Source of the DNA: Marinibaculum sp040216765
GTDB taxonomy: Bacteria; Pseudomonadota; Alphaproteobacteria; Ferrovibrionales; Ferrovibrionaceae
Length of the DNA: 64,000 bases
Reading direction: 5' to 3'
Assembly: GCA_040216765.1 (NCBI GenBank)
Contig: JAVJON010000050.1
Location: 1 to 64,000, forward strand
The position numbers were made by a program, and so were the translations under genes. Shown here piece by piece: positions 1-8,727 of this stretch. The notes under the pieces were generated by a model. That model had not been told where the DNA came from. It searched no databases and worked only from the letters and a program-made list of their open reading frames with translations. The first letter of the stretch is position 1, and each line of letters starts with the position of its first letter.

Positions 1-242
1 ATGGACCACCGCGACGAGCGCGGTGGTGACGATTGGGGGAGCGCAAGGACATCCGTGTCCAGCGTCAGCGGTTGGCCCCGCAAGCCCGGCAAAGTCGCGG
101 CCTTGAGCGAAGGCCGGCCATGCTCAACCGGACAGCAGTGGGTCGAGCCCGGCGGTGACGAGAGAGAAAGAGAGACAACAGCTGCCGCGTTCCTGTCTCG
201 GATCGGTGCCTGCTTTCCGAACGGCAGAGGCTGCAAGGGCTC
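1..242. other. Intergenic DNA with degenerate dispersed-repeat sequence
   Basis: No gene is supported here; the open frame on the plus strand lacks codon bias and family resemblance. The stretch carries pieces that recur in the dctQ-dctM gap near 17 kb. The 16-mer AACCGGACAGCAGTGG occurs at 126-141 and again at 17048-17063, and AACAGCTGCCG occurs at 177-187 and at 16961-16971. I read this as a decayed copy of the dispersed intergenic repeat of this genome, downstream of phyR. Confidence 0.5.
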
Positions 243-1016
243 TCAGGCCTCGCGCTCCATCTCCGCATGCACGACGGTCATCAGCTTCGACGGGGTGACC
301 GGCTTCGACAGCACCGGGCCGCTCAGATCGTCGCCGACCGACCGGGCGCGATCCGGGAAGGCCGTGACATAGACGATCGCCGGCTGTTGCCGGGCGCAGA
401 TCCGGCGCAGGATCTCCAGCCCGTCATCGCCACCCGCCAGACTCAGGTCGGCGATGATCAGGTCGGGCTGGAACCGCTCCGCCGAGGCGATCGCCTCCTG
501 GCCGTTGGACACCAGGGGCGCCACCTCGAAGCCCATCTGGCCGAGCGCGCGGGCGATCTCGATGCCCTGCAGGGCTTCGTCCTCCATCACCAGGGCGGTG
601 TGGCGCGCGCGCCGCAACCGGTTCTCGGCCCGGTACCGCAGGCGCCGCACCAGCCGTTGCGGGATGTCCAGCACCTCCGATACCGCGGCTTCGTCGAAGC
701 CGATCACCGCAACCAGGACCAGCACCTGGCGCTCGCGCAGCGGCAGGCCCAGCACCCGGGCGTGCAGGCCTTCCTCTTCCGGCGAGCGGCCGTTGGTGAG
801 TTTCTGGCGGTCCAGGCCCGCCGGCGACCGGCTGTGGAAATGCGCGAACACATCCTTCAGGGACGCACGCGCGGGCGGCGCGGCCTCATCCGACGACAGC
901 GCGAGAAGCCATTGCCGAATGACATCGTCGGCAAATTCGCGAGAGCCGGTGATGCAATACATGTACTGCCGCAGGCGCGGCAGCGATGCGACCAATGCCT
1001 CGAGACGATCGGCCAT
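243..1016 (-). CDS. phyR: PhyR-type general stress response regulator
   Basis: 257 aa. The N-terminal half (about residues 5-135) is a helical sigma-factor-like domain with a region-4-like part (LRERQVLVL, then a helix-turn-helix-like stretch to residue 135). The C-terminal half is a CheY-type receiver with acidic residues near E145-E147, phosphoacceptor D190, T218 and K238. In the known pathway phosphorylated PhyR uses its sigma mimic to sequester NepR and so release the ECF sigma factor EcfG. The ATG at 1016 is chosen over a GTG at 1031 because GGGGAGGAGAGG lies just upstream of it. The gene is divergent from a small NepR-like gene, the usual arrangement, but no ecfG or sensor kinase gene is adjacent. 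Confidence 0.9.
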   Translation of the reverse strand: MADRLEALVASLPRLRQYMYCITGSREFADDVIRQWLLALSSDEAAPPARASLKDVFAHFHSRSPAGLDRQKLTNGRSPEEEGLHARVLGLPLRERQVLVLVAVIGFDEAAVSEVLDIPQRLVRRLRYRAENRLRRARHTALVMEDEALQGIEIARALGQMGFEVAPLVSNGQEAIASAERFQPDLIIADLSLAGGDDGLEILRRICARQQPAIVYVTAFPDRARSVGDDLSGPVLSKPVTPSKLMTVVHAEMEREA

Positions 1017-1215
1017 TCCTCTCCTCCCCACGCATCCGCAAAAGCGTGAAGCCCGCCCATCCTGACCCGGGCCAGCCAGGATAGAGATATATCATCCGCC
1101 CCGCTTCGCAACTGCGACCCCCGGCGGCGTCTGGACGCAGCCGCGCGCCTTTGGCATGGTTTACGGACCGGCCGCGCGGAGCGACCGGGGCAGGAAGCGG
1201 CCCGGACAAGCGCAG

Positions 1216-1449
1216 ATGGGCGCAAATGACATGACGAACCCCAGGGAACAGGACGGCGGTTCGGCGGCCGAGGACGCCGCGACCGCCCGGGATTCCGACA
1301 TGGCCGAACCGCAACGCCAGGGCTTCGCGCCGCCGGGCGACGACCTCTACGCGCTCCTCCCCGCCCTGGGGCAGGAAGTGCTGGAGGAAGCCGTCCCGCA
1401 GGCGCTGCTGGATGCCGCGGCCAGGATCGGGACCGACAGCCGGGACTAG
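1216..1449 (+). CDS. NepR-like anti-sigma factor (divergent)
   Basis: Small acidic protein of 77 aa (72 aa if the ATG at 1231 is used; an upstream ATG at 1156 is also open, and no start has a clear Shine-Dalgarno sequence). The C-terminal half, LYALLPALGQEVL then EEAVPQALLDAAARI, fits the NepR pattern of a first helix, an E-P/A-V-P turn and a second leucine-rich helix. Position divergent to phyR supports the call. In known systems NepR holds EcfG inactive until phosphorylated PhyR displaces it. Here no sigma factor follows: the next gene is the convergent nfrA, and both stops share the palindrome CTAG at 1446-1449. Similarity is weak, so this rests partly on context. Confidence 0.6.
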   Translation: MGANDMTNPREQDGGSAAEDAATARDSDMAEPQRQGFAPPGDDLYALLPALGQEVLEEAVPQALLDAAARIGTDSRD

Positions 1450-4400
1450 AGGCGGAACTGCAGCCGCAGCTGCAGCGAGGCGCTGTCGGCGGCATTGTTC
1501 TGGAACAGATAGCGCGTCTCCAGCCCGATCTCCGCGGTCGAGCGATAGGCCTCGTCGGCCGTATCGTTGTACCAGAGCTTGTAGGACAGCCCCGCGCCCA
1601 CCTCCACGCGGCCGGTGGACACCGTGTCGTCGGTCGACTGCGAAGCCGTCGCCAGGCCATAGCCGGTGATCGCGTCGGCGGCATCGGGCAGCCCGATGCC
1701 GAACGGCTTCTTCCAGGCATGGCCCCAGCGGCCGATGGCGGTCAGGAAGGTGGCCTGCTCGCCCAGCACGCGTGCGGCATCGAGGTAGAGCGAGCCCGTC
1801 GGCCAGTCCGTCCGGACCGGCTGCCAGTCGAGGTTCTGGCCGAAACCGAGGCTGACGCGCGCCAGCCAGTCGTCATAGGCAAAGGCCCCGACGGCGATCA
1901 GGCGCTCGAACGACAGGACGAGGTTGTAGTCCGTCAGGGGCTTCCAGCGGGCGCCGATCCCGGCCTGGATCGAGTCGCGCTGGGGCACGATGCTGCGATC
2001 CTCGGCATTCCAGTACATCCGCGAGAAGAGCTGCACGGTCCGCCCGTCGCGATAGCCGATGACCGGCGGCTGCCAGGCCGCCTCCACCGCGCCGGTGCCG
2101 TTCGCGGTCTCCCGCACCGGGCTGGGCGGGCCGGTGGCCGCCTGAAGGGTGTTCACCGTGACGTTCGCGGTCACGGTCCAGCGGTTCTCGATCTGCTCGA
2201 CCTCGCGCCGCAGCCTGAAGCGCTTCTCGAGATCTTCCGCGCCCTCCTGCGGTGTGCGCTCGATCGCCTGCCTGAAGCGCGCCACGGCGGCGTCGTTTCG
2301 CGCCAGCCTCTTCTCGGCGTAGCCGCTGTCCTCGTAGACCGCCACCGGGAGCTGCGGGTCGAGGGCGATGGCCCGGTCGAAATGGCCGGCAGCCGCTTCG
2401 TCCTCGCCCTGATTCACCAGGGCGTAGCCGATGCTCGCCTGGATATTGGCATTGTCGGGCGCCAGAACTGCCGCCTGCCGGTACGCGGACAGGGCGGCGG
2501 CCGGATCGCCGGCACGGCTCTCCAAGCCACCCAGGCGAAACCAGCGGTCGGCACTCGGTTGCAGGTCGATCGCTTCGCGCAGCAGCAGCATCGCCACATC
2601 CGGATCGCCTGCCTCAGCCGCCGCCAGCGCCATCTGATCGAGATAGAGCGCGTGCCGGTCGGGCGCCAGATCGGCCGGGTCGATGCGGGCCAGCCAGCGA
2701 TCCGCATCCGCGGGCGCACCTGCCGCGCGAAGCGCCACCGCCGCCGCCAGGGCGATCTGCGGGTCGAAGCGCCGCGTCAGGCTGCGTTGCCAGACCCGGG
2801 CGGCCATCGCCGGCCGCCGCTCTGCCTCTTCTGCATAGCCCAGTGCATTCAACCAGGCGATGTCCGGCAATGTGCCGCTGGCATCGGCGCTGGCGATCGC
2901 CCGGCGCAGTTCGCCCACCGCCAGGTCCGTCTGCCCCAGGCTGGCGGCACACAGGCCGGCCAGGGCATAGAGCCGCGGCGGCGGGTCGGCGGCGGCCATG
3001 GCTCGCCTTGCCCAGGCCAGGGCAGGGCGGCACTGGCCGTTGCCGGACAGCCGGGTCGCCAGGTCGAGCGCCAGTTCCGGGTCGTCCAAGGCCTGCGCCA
3101 TCCGGGTCAGCGTCTCGAGCGCCGCAGCTTCCTGTCCCGCACCGTCCAGCAGCTGCACCAGTTGCAAGGCGAACGCGCGGCGATGGCGCGCGGACAGGTC
3201 CGTGAAGGGCATCGCCGCGCGCAGTACCGCGATCTCGCTCGCGGCACCGCCTGCCTGCTGCGCTGCATAGACCGCGCGGGTCAGAAGATCCGGGTCGCGG
3301 CCCCCGCCGCTGCGGAACGCGTCCAGGAACAGGCGCGCCGCCGCCGCCCAGTCGCGGCTGGCGGCCGCCAGTTCCGCCGCCTCGAGCGGATGCCCCTGCC
3401 GCTCCAGCATCGCAATGCCCTGCTTTGCCCTGCCCCCGGCCAGAAGCACCGCCAGCAGGCGCTTCAGCGCGCCCTCGTCGCCATCCCGCACCATCGTGTC
3501 GAGCTGATCGGCCGCCGCATCGAACCTGTCCTCGGCCACCAGCCGGTCCACGAGCGCCAGGCGATCGCTGTCCAGGCCGGACAGCGCGGCGATCCGGCGG
3601 CGCAGCGTCAGTTCGCGCTCGACATCGCCGGCCTCGCGCAATGCCTCGGCCGCGGAGCGCAGATCCGCCAGATCCGGAGCGCCCGGTTCAGCCGTGGCGG
3701 CCGCTTCGAACAATTCGGCAGCCTTGGCGTTCTCTCCGGCAGCCAGGGCGATCCGCGCCTCCAGCAGCCGGCCGTCGCGCCCCAGGGCCGCGTCTGGAAT
3801 CTTGCGGAGCGTGTGCAATGCCGCGGCGGCATCGCCGGACTCGAGATGCAGCCGTGCCAGGCGTTGCCGGTCCGCAACCGTTGCGGTGCCGCCGGCGGCA
3901 ATCCACCGTTCGAGCCATCGCGCCGCCGCTGCCGGGCGGCCGGCGGACTGGGCCAGATTGGCCAGAGCTGCAAGAGCCTCCCGGTCGTCCGGCTGCCGCT
4001 CGACGATGGCACGATAGGCACGCTCCGCCGCCGCGTCGTCGCCGGCGCTCAGCGCCGCCTGGGCAAGGCGTGCCGCCGCCTGGTCGCGGACTTCCGATTG
4101 TCCCTGCTGCGCGGCCCGGGCTTCCGCCATGGCGAAGGCCTGCTGCGCATGCTCCAGCGACTTCTCGCGATAGAACAGGTCGCCGAGCCGGACGAGGTCC
4201 TCCGCCGGCGCGTCCGGCAGCGCGGCGAGAGCCTCGCGCGCCGCCTCCGCCCGGCCCAGTTCCAGCAGATAGCCGACCCGGGCGCGCTGGGCCTGCTGCC
4301 GCTCGGGATCCTTCAACCCCGTCGTCCACATGCCCTGCCCCAGGGCCTGGTCGACCGCCGCCAGCGCCCCCCCATAGTCGCCGGCCGCGGCATGCGCCCG

Positions 4401-4784
4401 GGCCAGCAGCCAGGTAAGGGCCGGCAGTTCCGGGCGTCTGTCGACCGCCTGTTCGGCCGCGGCGACGGCCTTCCCGGTCTCGCCCTGCCGCAGGCGCAGT
4501 TCGGCAAGCTGCTCCAGCGCGGGCAGGTTCCCCGGGTCCTGCTGCAGCACCGATTCCAGCCAGTCGGCCGCCTCGTCCAGTTTCCCCTGATCGATCAGCT
4601 CGTAGGCGCGCGCCATGCGCGGATAGGTCCCGAAGCGGCGAAGCCTGCCCGACAGGTCCGGTTCCAGGGACTGCACCACAGGCGCGGGCGGCGAGAGCAG
4701 CATCGAGCCGCCGAGCCAGGCGAGCCCGATCAGCGTCGCCAGCGCCAGCAGCAGAGGCAGAAAACGCATCAGCCGCGTCTTCAT
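1446..4784 (-). CDS. nfrA: NfrA-like TPR/outer-membrane beta-barrel protein
   Basis: 1112 aa. A basic N-terminus and one hydrophobic segment (about residues 8-30) act as signal or anchor. They are followed by roughly 750 residues of Ala/Leu-rich tetratricopeptide-like repeats. The last 220 or so residues are aromatic, alternating beta-strand sequence ending in an outer-membrane-type terminus (LQLRLQFRL), matching the C-terminal barrel domain of bacteriophage N4 adsorption protein A. In E. coli NfrA is the outer-membrane component through which the N4 receptor glycan is presented. Here it is the last gene of wecB-nfrB-nfrA. The ATG at 4784 is preferred; an in-frame GTG lies at 4802. The large plus-strand open frame opposite it is a codon-bias shadow. 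Confidence 0.82.
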   Translation of the reverse strand: MKTRLMRFLPLLLALATLIGLAWLGGSMLLSPPAPVVQSLEPDLSGRLRRFGTYPRMARAYELIDQGKLDEAADWLESVLQQDPGNLPALEQLAELRLRQGETGKAVAAAEQAVDRRPELPALTWLLARAHAAAGDYGGALAAVDQALGQGMWTTGLKDPERQQAQRARVGYLLELGRAEAAREALAALPDAPAEDLVRLGDLFYREKSLEHAQQAFAMAEARAAQQGQSEVRDQAAARLAQAALSAGDDAAAERAYRAIVERQPDDREALAALANLAQSAGRPAAAARWLERWIAAGGTATVADRQRLARLHLESGDAAAALHTLRKIPDAALGRDGRLLEARIALAAGENAKAAELFEAAATAEPGAPDLADLRSAAEALREAGDVERELTLRRRIAALSGLDSDRLALVDRLVAEDRFDAAADQLDTMVRDGDEGALKRLLAVLLAGGRAKQGIAMLERQGHPLEAAELAAASRDWAAAARLFLDAFRSGGGRDPDLLTRAVYAAQQAGGAASEIAVLRAAMPFTDLSARHRRAFALQLVQLLDGAGQEAAALETLTRMAQALDDPELALDLATRLSGNGQCRPALAWARRAMAAADPPPRLYALAGLCAASLGQTDLAVGELRRAIASADASGTLPDIAWLNALGYAEEAERRPAMAARVWQRSLTRRFDPQIALAAAVALRAAGAPADADRWLARIDPADLAPDRHALYLDQMALAAAEAGDPDVAMLLLREAIDLQPSADRWFRLGGLESRAGDPAAALSAYRQAAVLAPDNANIQASIGYALVNQGEDEAAAGHFDRAIALDPQLPVAVYEDSGYAEKRLARNDAAVARFRQAIERTPQEGAEDLEKRFRLRREVEQIENRWTVTANVTVNTLQAATGPPSPVRETANGTGAVEAAWQPPVIGYRDGRTVQLFSRMYWNAEDRSIVPQRDSIQAGIGARWKPLTDYNLVLSFERLIAVGAFAYDDWLARVSLGFGQNLDWQPVRTDWPTGSLYLDAARVLGEQATFLTAIGRWGHAWKKPFGIGLPDAADAITGYGLATASQSTDDTVSTGRVEVGAGLSYKLWYNDTADEAYRSTAEIGLETRYLFQNNAADSASLQLRLQFRL

Positions 4785-4860
4785 GGGCCGGTCCGCCCCC
4801 ACCGGGCCGCACGGCGGGGGCTGCCGCCGGGGCTGTGAGGTGCGGAACCCGGCTGCCCCG

Positions 4861-6360
4861 TCATGGCCGCAATTCGCCCATCCGCTTGCTGCGGATCTTC
4901 ATCTGCTCCGCGCCCGGGAAGGAATGGCTGGTCTTCTCCCAGTCCAGCTTCTGCTTGCCGCGAACGGACGCGATCACCCGGCGGATCGCCCGCACGCAGG
5001 CGAAGAAGTTGATGAAATTGCCCCAGACCTGCCGCGGAACCGAGAGGATCGCCGCATAGGGGCCGTACACGGTCCAGGTGAACCAGATCCGGTGGAGGAT
5101 GCGGTTGAGCAGGAAAAGGCCGTTGGCGAGCAGCAGCCACCAGAGCGGGCCGTAGGGGATGACCAGCGGCGGCAACTGGATGCTGTCGGGCACCAGTGCC
5201 TCGTAGACCGACATCGCGACCGCATTGATCAGGACGAAATAGCCCAGCATGTTGACCAGGTTGGTGAACAATGCCTTGCGGTCGCGCATCAGGAAGTAGC
5301 GAAGCGCAAACGCGCCGCGCCAGCCGATCCGCCTGGAGCCCTGGAACACGATGCCGGTCAGCCAGCGCGCCTTCTGGCGCACCGCCGACCAGAACGCGTC
5401 CGGGAAATACTCGCGGACCGCGACCCATTCCGGCCGGCACTGCTGTCGCGGCGTCCCCAGGATGTTGCGGCGCGTGACCTCGATCTCGATGGGAAAGCGG
5501 ACGAAGATCTCCGTCATCTGCCGCCGCTTCAGCCGGAAGGAGATCTCGTAATCCTCCGTCAGGCTGGATTCGTCGAACACCTCGCCGTCGGAATCCTCCA
5601 GCAGGGCAAGGATCGCCCGGCGCGAAAAGGCCGTCCCCACACCGGCGCTGGGAACCTGCCCGGCCAGCCATTCGCGGACCACCAGGTCCTTGGAATGCAC
5701 CTCGGCGAACTCGTCCTGGTAATGCCCACCGGTCATCTGCCACCATTCCCGCTCCAGCGAGAAGACCGGCAGCTGCACCAGGTCCTTGCGCGGGATCAGG
5801 TGGTTGAACAGCAGCATCTCCAGCGGGTGCACGACATCTTCGGCATCGTGCAGCACGAAGGCGGCATAGGCTTCGCCGCTATCCGCCTCGTCCTGGAAGG
5901 CGGCCTCCAGGCAATGGTTCAGGGCATCGGCCTTGCTGGTCGGGCCGGGATTGCGGGTGACCACCTTGCGGACATTCGGGCTGTCGGCGGCGACGCGGTC
6001 CACCGCTTCCTGCGTCTCCGGGTCGTTGGGATAGGTTCCGACATAGATCCGGTAGCGGTCGTAGTCGAAGCTGCTGACCGCCAGATCCAGCATATGACCG
6101 ATGACATTGGCCTCGTCCCAGGCCGGCACAAGGATCGCGATGGGCTGCTGCGGGTTGCGGCGCAGTTCGGCCACCGTAAGCCGGTCGTGGCGTGGCCGCA
6201 CGATGAGCCCGCGATAGAGCCGCCAGATCCAGTAGGTCAGGTCGACGAACAGGTCGTCCAGGCTCGACAGGATATTGCCGATCGCCGCCAGGACGAGGAT
6301 CACATAGACGCCGAACCAGTAGGCGGCCAGAAGGTCCAGCGTCCATTCCGCCCCGATCAT
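4861..6360 (-). CDS. nfrB: NfrB-like family-2 glycosyltransferase, short form
   Basis: 499 aa inner-membrane processive glycosyltransferase. An N-terminal membrane segment (about 12-32) precedes a GT2 domain with LVPAWDE (78-84), the DxD-like HDAED (171-175), TEDYE (268-272) and the processive-synthase Q-x-x-R-W (329-333). Further membrane segments follow (about 360-440). The start ATG overlaps the wecB stop (ATGA at 6357-6360). In E. coli NfrB makes a ManNAc-containing surface glycan from the WecB product and carries a C-terminal MshEN-type c-di-GMP-binding region. This protein ends soon after the W-x-K-T-x-H-x-F-P signature (about 474-482), so that region is missing. The call is firm for the enzyme family; the exact sugar is inferred. 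Confidence 0.85.
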   Translation of the reverse strand: MIGAEWTLDLLAAYWFGVYVILVLAAIGNILSSLDDLFVDLTYWIWRLYRGLIVRPRHDRLTVAELRRNPQQPIAILVPAWDEANVIGHMLDLAVSSFDYDRYRIYVGTYPNDPETQEAVDRVAADSPNVRKVVTRNPGPTSKADALNHCLEAAFQDEADSGEAYAAFVLHDAEDVVHPLEMLLFNHLIPRKDLVQLPVFSLEREWWQMTGGHYQDEFAEVHSKDLVVREWLAGQVPSAGVGTAFSRRAILALLEDSDGEVFDESSLTEDYEISFRLKRRQMTEIFVRFPIEIEVTRRNILGTPRQQCRPEWVAVREYFPDAFWSAVRQKARWLTGIVFQGSRRIGWRGAFALRYFLMRDRKALFTNLVNMLGYFVLINAVAMSVYEALVPDSIQLPPLVIPYGPLWWLLLANGLFLLNRILHRIWFTWTVYGPYAAILSVPRQVWGNFINFFACVRAIRRVIASVRGKQKLDWEKTSHSFPGAEQMKIRSKRMGELRP

Positions 6361-7466
6361 CCCGCGACCTGCGGGACCGCCGTCAGGCGATCCGCGATCC
6401 GTTCCGCGGCCCGGCCGTCCCCGAACGGGTTCCCCTTGCCCTGCATGGCCCGGTACGCGTCCGGATCGTCCAGCAGCCGCTCGACCTCGGCAACCAGCCG
6501 GGCGGCATCCAGTCCGACGAGGCGGGCGGTACCGGCATCGACCGCTTCCTGGCGTTCGGTCACCGTCCGGGTGACCAGCGCCGGCACATTGTGGCTGGGG
6601 GCCTCTTCCTGCAGGCCGCCGGAATCGGTCACCAGCAGGGTGCTGCCGGCAAGCAGCCCCTGCATCTCCACGAAGCCCAGCGGCTCCACCAGCCGCGCAT
6701 TGGCGACGCCATCGAAGGCGCCACGCACGACACGGCCGACATCGGGGTTGGGATGGACCGGCAGGACGAGCTCGACCGACTGCCGCCGGCGGCACAACCC
6801 GGCAAGTGCCTCGCAGATGGCCTGCATCGGCGCGCCCCAGGCTTCACGCCGGTGCAGGGTCACCACGATCCGCTGCCCGCCTCTGGCCGGCGGTGACCAG
6901 GCATCGGCGAACCGGTGCCGCAGGAGCTCGATGGCATCGACGACGGTGTTCCCGACGATCTCCACCCGGGAGTCCGGGATACGCTCGGCCTGCAGGTTGG
7001 CGGCCGCCCGCTCCGTCGGCGCGAAGCTGTAGCGTGCCAGCGGCGCGATCAGCCGGCGGTTCGCCTCTTCCGGAAACGGCGCCTGCAGGTCGTAGGTGCG
7101 CAGGCCCGCCTCGACATGCGCCACCGGGATGCCTGCATTGAATGCTGCCAGGGCGCCGACAAAGGCGGTTGACGTGTCGCCCTGCACCACGACATGTGTG
7201 TGATGACCTTCATCCAGAATATCGGCCATGCGTCCGAGCATCCAGGCAGCGCGCTGCGACAGGCCGCCGGACTGCGGTGCCTCGAGGACCGCATCCGGCA
7301 CGATGTCGAAGTCGCGCAGCGCAAGCCCGGCAAGGTCGGGATGCTGCCCGGTGGCCAGGAGGCGGACCTGTCCCGACCCCAACCGATCACGCAGCGCACG
7401 ATGAACCGGCGCGAGCTTGATGGCCTCGGGACGGGTGCCCAGGACAAGCAGAATGGAAGGTGTCAC
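6357..7466 (-). CDS. wecB: UDP-N-acetylglucosamine 2-epimerase (non-hydrolysing)
   Basis: 369 aa, normal length for WecB. It has the N-terminal LVLGTRPEAIKLAPV signature, HVEAGLRT at about 140, and the active-site TDSGGLQEEAPS near 280-290. It interconverts UDP-GlcNAc and UDP-ManNAc in the cytoplasm. First gene of wecB-nfrB-nfrA and overlapping nfrB by 4 bp, so it is the obvious supplier of UDP-ManNAc to the NfrB synthase. The start is a GTG at 7466 directly before the conserved beta-strand, with only a weak ribosome binding site. Divergent from the DUF4434 gene at 7647; the shared 180-bp gap probably holds both promoters. Confidence 0.93.
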   Translation of the reverse strand: MTPSILLVLGTRPEAIKLAPVHRALRDRLGSGQVRLLATGQHPDLAGLALRDFDIVPDAVLEAPQSGGLSQRAAWMLGRMADILDEGHHTHVVVQGDTSTAFVGALAAFNAGIPVAHVEAGLRTYDLQAPFPEEANRRLIAPLARYSFAPTERAAANLQAERIPDSRVEIVGNTVVDAIELLRHRFADAWSPPARGGQRIVVTLHRREAWGAPMQAICEALAGLCRRRQSVELVLPVHPNPDVGRVVRGAFDGVANARLVEPLGFVEMQGLLAGSTLLVTDSGGLQEEAPSHNVPALVTRTVTERQEAVDAGTARLVGLDAARLVAEVERLLDDPDAYRAMQGKGNPFGDGRAAERIADRLTAVPQVAG

Positions 7467-7646
7467 GTGGCGGCAGTCTTCAATCTGGGGTTCGGACAGC
7501 AGTCACGCCGGATGGCGTGGTGCGCGAAGACGGAAATCGGGGGGCCCGGGACTCGTCGACCGGGAAAATCCCGCCCCATCCATGCAGCCCGCCCGCACCG
7601 TTCATGACAGCCAACGGTCCGGGCGGACAATCGTTCCGATAGCGGT

Positions 7647-8687
7647 GTGCGGGAACGATCGGCCAGCTTCGGCGCCGCGGCGGCGCTTGCCGCCTGCCTG
7701 CTGCTGCCCGCTGCGGTGAGCGCGGCGGAGCCGGCCCGGCCCGGGTGCGGGCAGTCGACCATGAGCGGGACCTTCTATCAGCCCCTGGCGCGGCATCTGG
7801 ACTGGGATCCGCACCGCTGGGCGGAGATCGACAACGCCCTGCAGGAATTGGGCATGTCCGAGATCTTCGTGCAGTGGAGCGCGGCCGACGGCATCGCCTT
7901 CTTCCCGACCGCTGCGCGGGCCCAGCTGGCGCGTTCGCCGCTGGAACCGCTGTTCGACATCGCGACCAGGCACGGCATCGGGGTCTGGGTCGGGCTGGAA
8001 CTGGACCAGGCGTTCCTGCCGGTCCTGCGAAAGCCGGCCGTCGAGGTGCAGGCCCATCTGGCGATCCGCGAACGGCAGCTTGCGGCGATCCTGCCCGATC
8101 TGGCCGCCTATCTGCGGCGGCAGGAGGCGATGGCCGGCTGGTACATCTCCGCCGAGCTGGATGACGGCGCCTGGATCGACAGCGCGGTGGCCGGGATCGT
8201 GCGGACGCACCTGAAGCGCCTCAGCTTCATGCTCAAATCGGCGCTCGACCGTCCGGTCGCGATCTCCACCTTCGCCAACGGAACCGCTTCCCCCGAGCGG
8301 CTGGCGGCGTTCTGGCGAGACATCGGCCAGGGTGCCGATATCGACCTTCTGCTGTTCCAGGACGGCGTGGGCGCGGGAAAGCTGACACCGGCGCAATCCG
8401 CCCTGTACGCGGAACGGCTGGCCATGGCGATGCAGGCGGAGGGGCGGCAGTTCGGCGTGATCGTGGAGCAGTTCGGCGAACCGGCACCCGGTGCGGCGTC
8501 GAAGGAACCGGTATTCTCGGTCGCCCCGGCCGCACGCGTGCGCCAGCAACTCGACGCGATTGCCGGCTTCGCGCAGATCCGTCGCGTCGCCTTTACCCTG
8601 TTCGACTATATCTTGCCCGAACAGGGCGAGCGGCCGCTCCTGGGCGCGCTGCTGGAGGACCGGCTGGCCTGCCCGCCGGACCCCTGA
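7647..8687 (+). CDS. Exported DUF4434 (YbcH-like) TIM-barrel protein
   Basis: 346 aa with a signal peptide (hydrophobic 10-26, cleavage near SAA-EP), so periplasmic or secreted. The mature part opens with the DUF4434 pattern SGTFYQPL...W-x3-W...LQELGMSEIFVQWS (about 35-75) and keeps acidic and aromatic residues expected of a glycoside-hydrolase-like barrel (WYISAELDD near 165-173, FDYI near the end). E. coli YbcH, encoded beside nfrA-nfrB, belongs to the same family, which links this gene to the polysaccharide locus it faces. The role is inferred: modification, trimming or release of the NfrB-made glycan. Start is GTG at 7647; no catalytic activity can be assigned from sequence alone. Confidence 0.75.
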   Translation: MRERSASFGAAAALAACLLLPAAVSAAEPARPGCGQSTMSGTFYQPLARHLDWDPHRWAEIDNALQELGMSEIFVQWSAADGIAFFPTAARAQLARSPLEPLFDIATRHGIGVWVGLELDQAFLPVLRKPAVEVQAHLAIRERQLAAILPDLAAYLRRQEAMAGWYISAELDDGAWIDSAVAGIVRTHLKRLSFMLKSALDRPVAISTFANGTASPERLAAFWRDIGQGADIDLLLFQDGVGAGKLTPAQSALYAERLAMAMQAEGRQFGVIVEQFGEPAPGAASKEPVFSVAPAARVRQQLDAIAGFAQIRRVAFTLFDYILPEQGERPLLGALLEDRLACPPDP

Positions 8688-8727
8688 TCCGCGTCAGGCT
8701 CAGAAGCTGAACGCGCGGCGGGGCGGG

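Noticed and set aside
1719..4838. 1039-aa open frame opposite nfrA
   Set aside because: High GC gives long stop-free antisense frames. The minus-strand frame has the signal, TPR and barrel domains; the plus-strand translation is Arg/Gln/Pro-rich without a family pattern.
4783..7032. 749-aa open frame opposite nfrB and wecB
   Set aside because: Antisense shadow of two well-defined enzymes with catalytic motifs.
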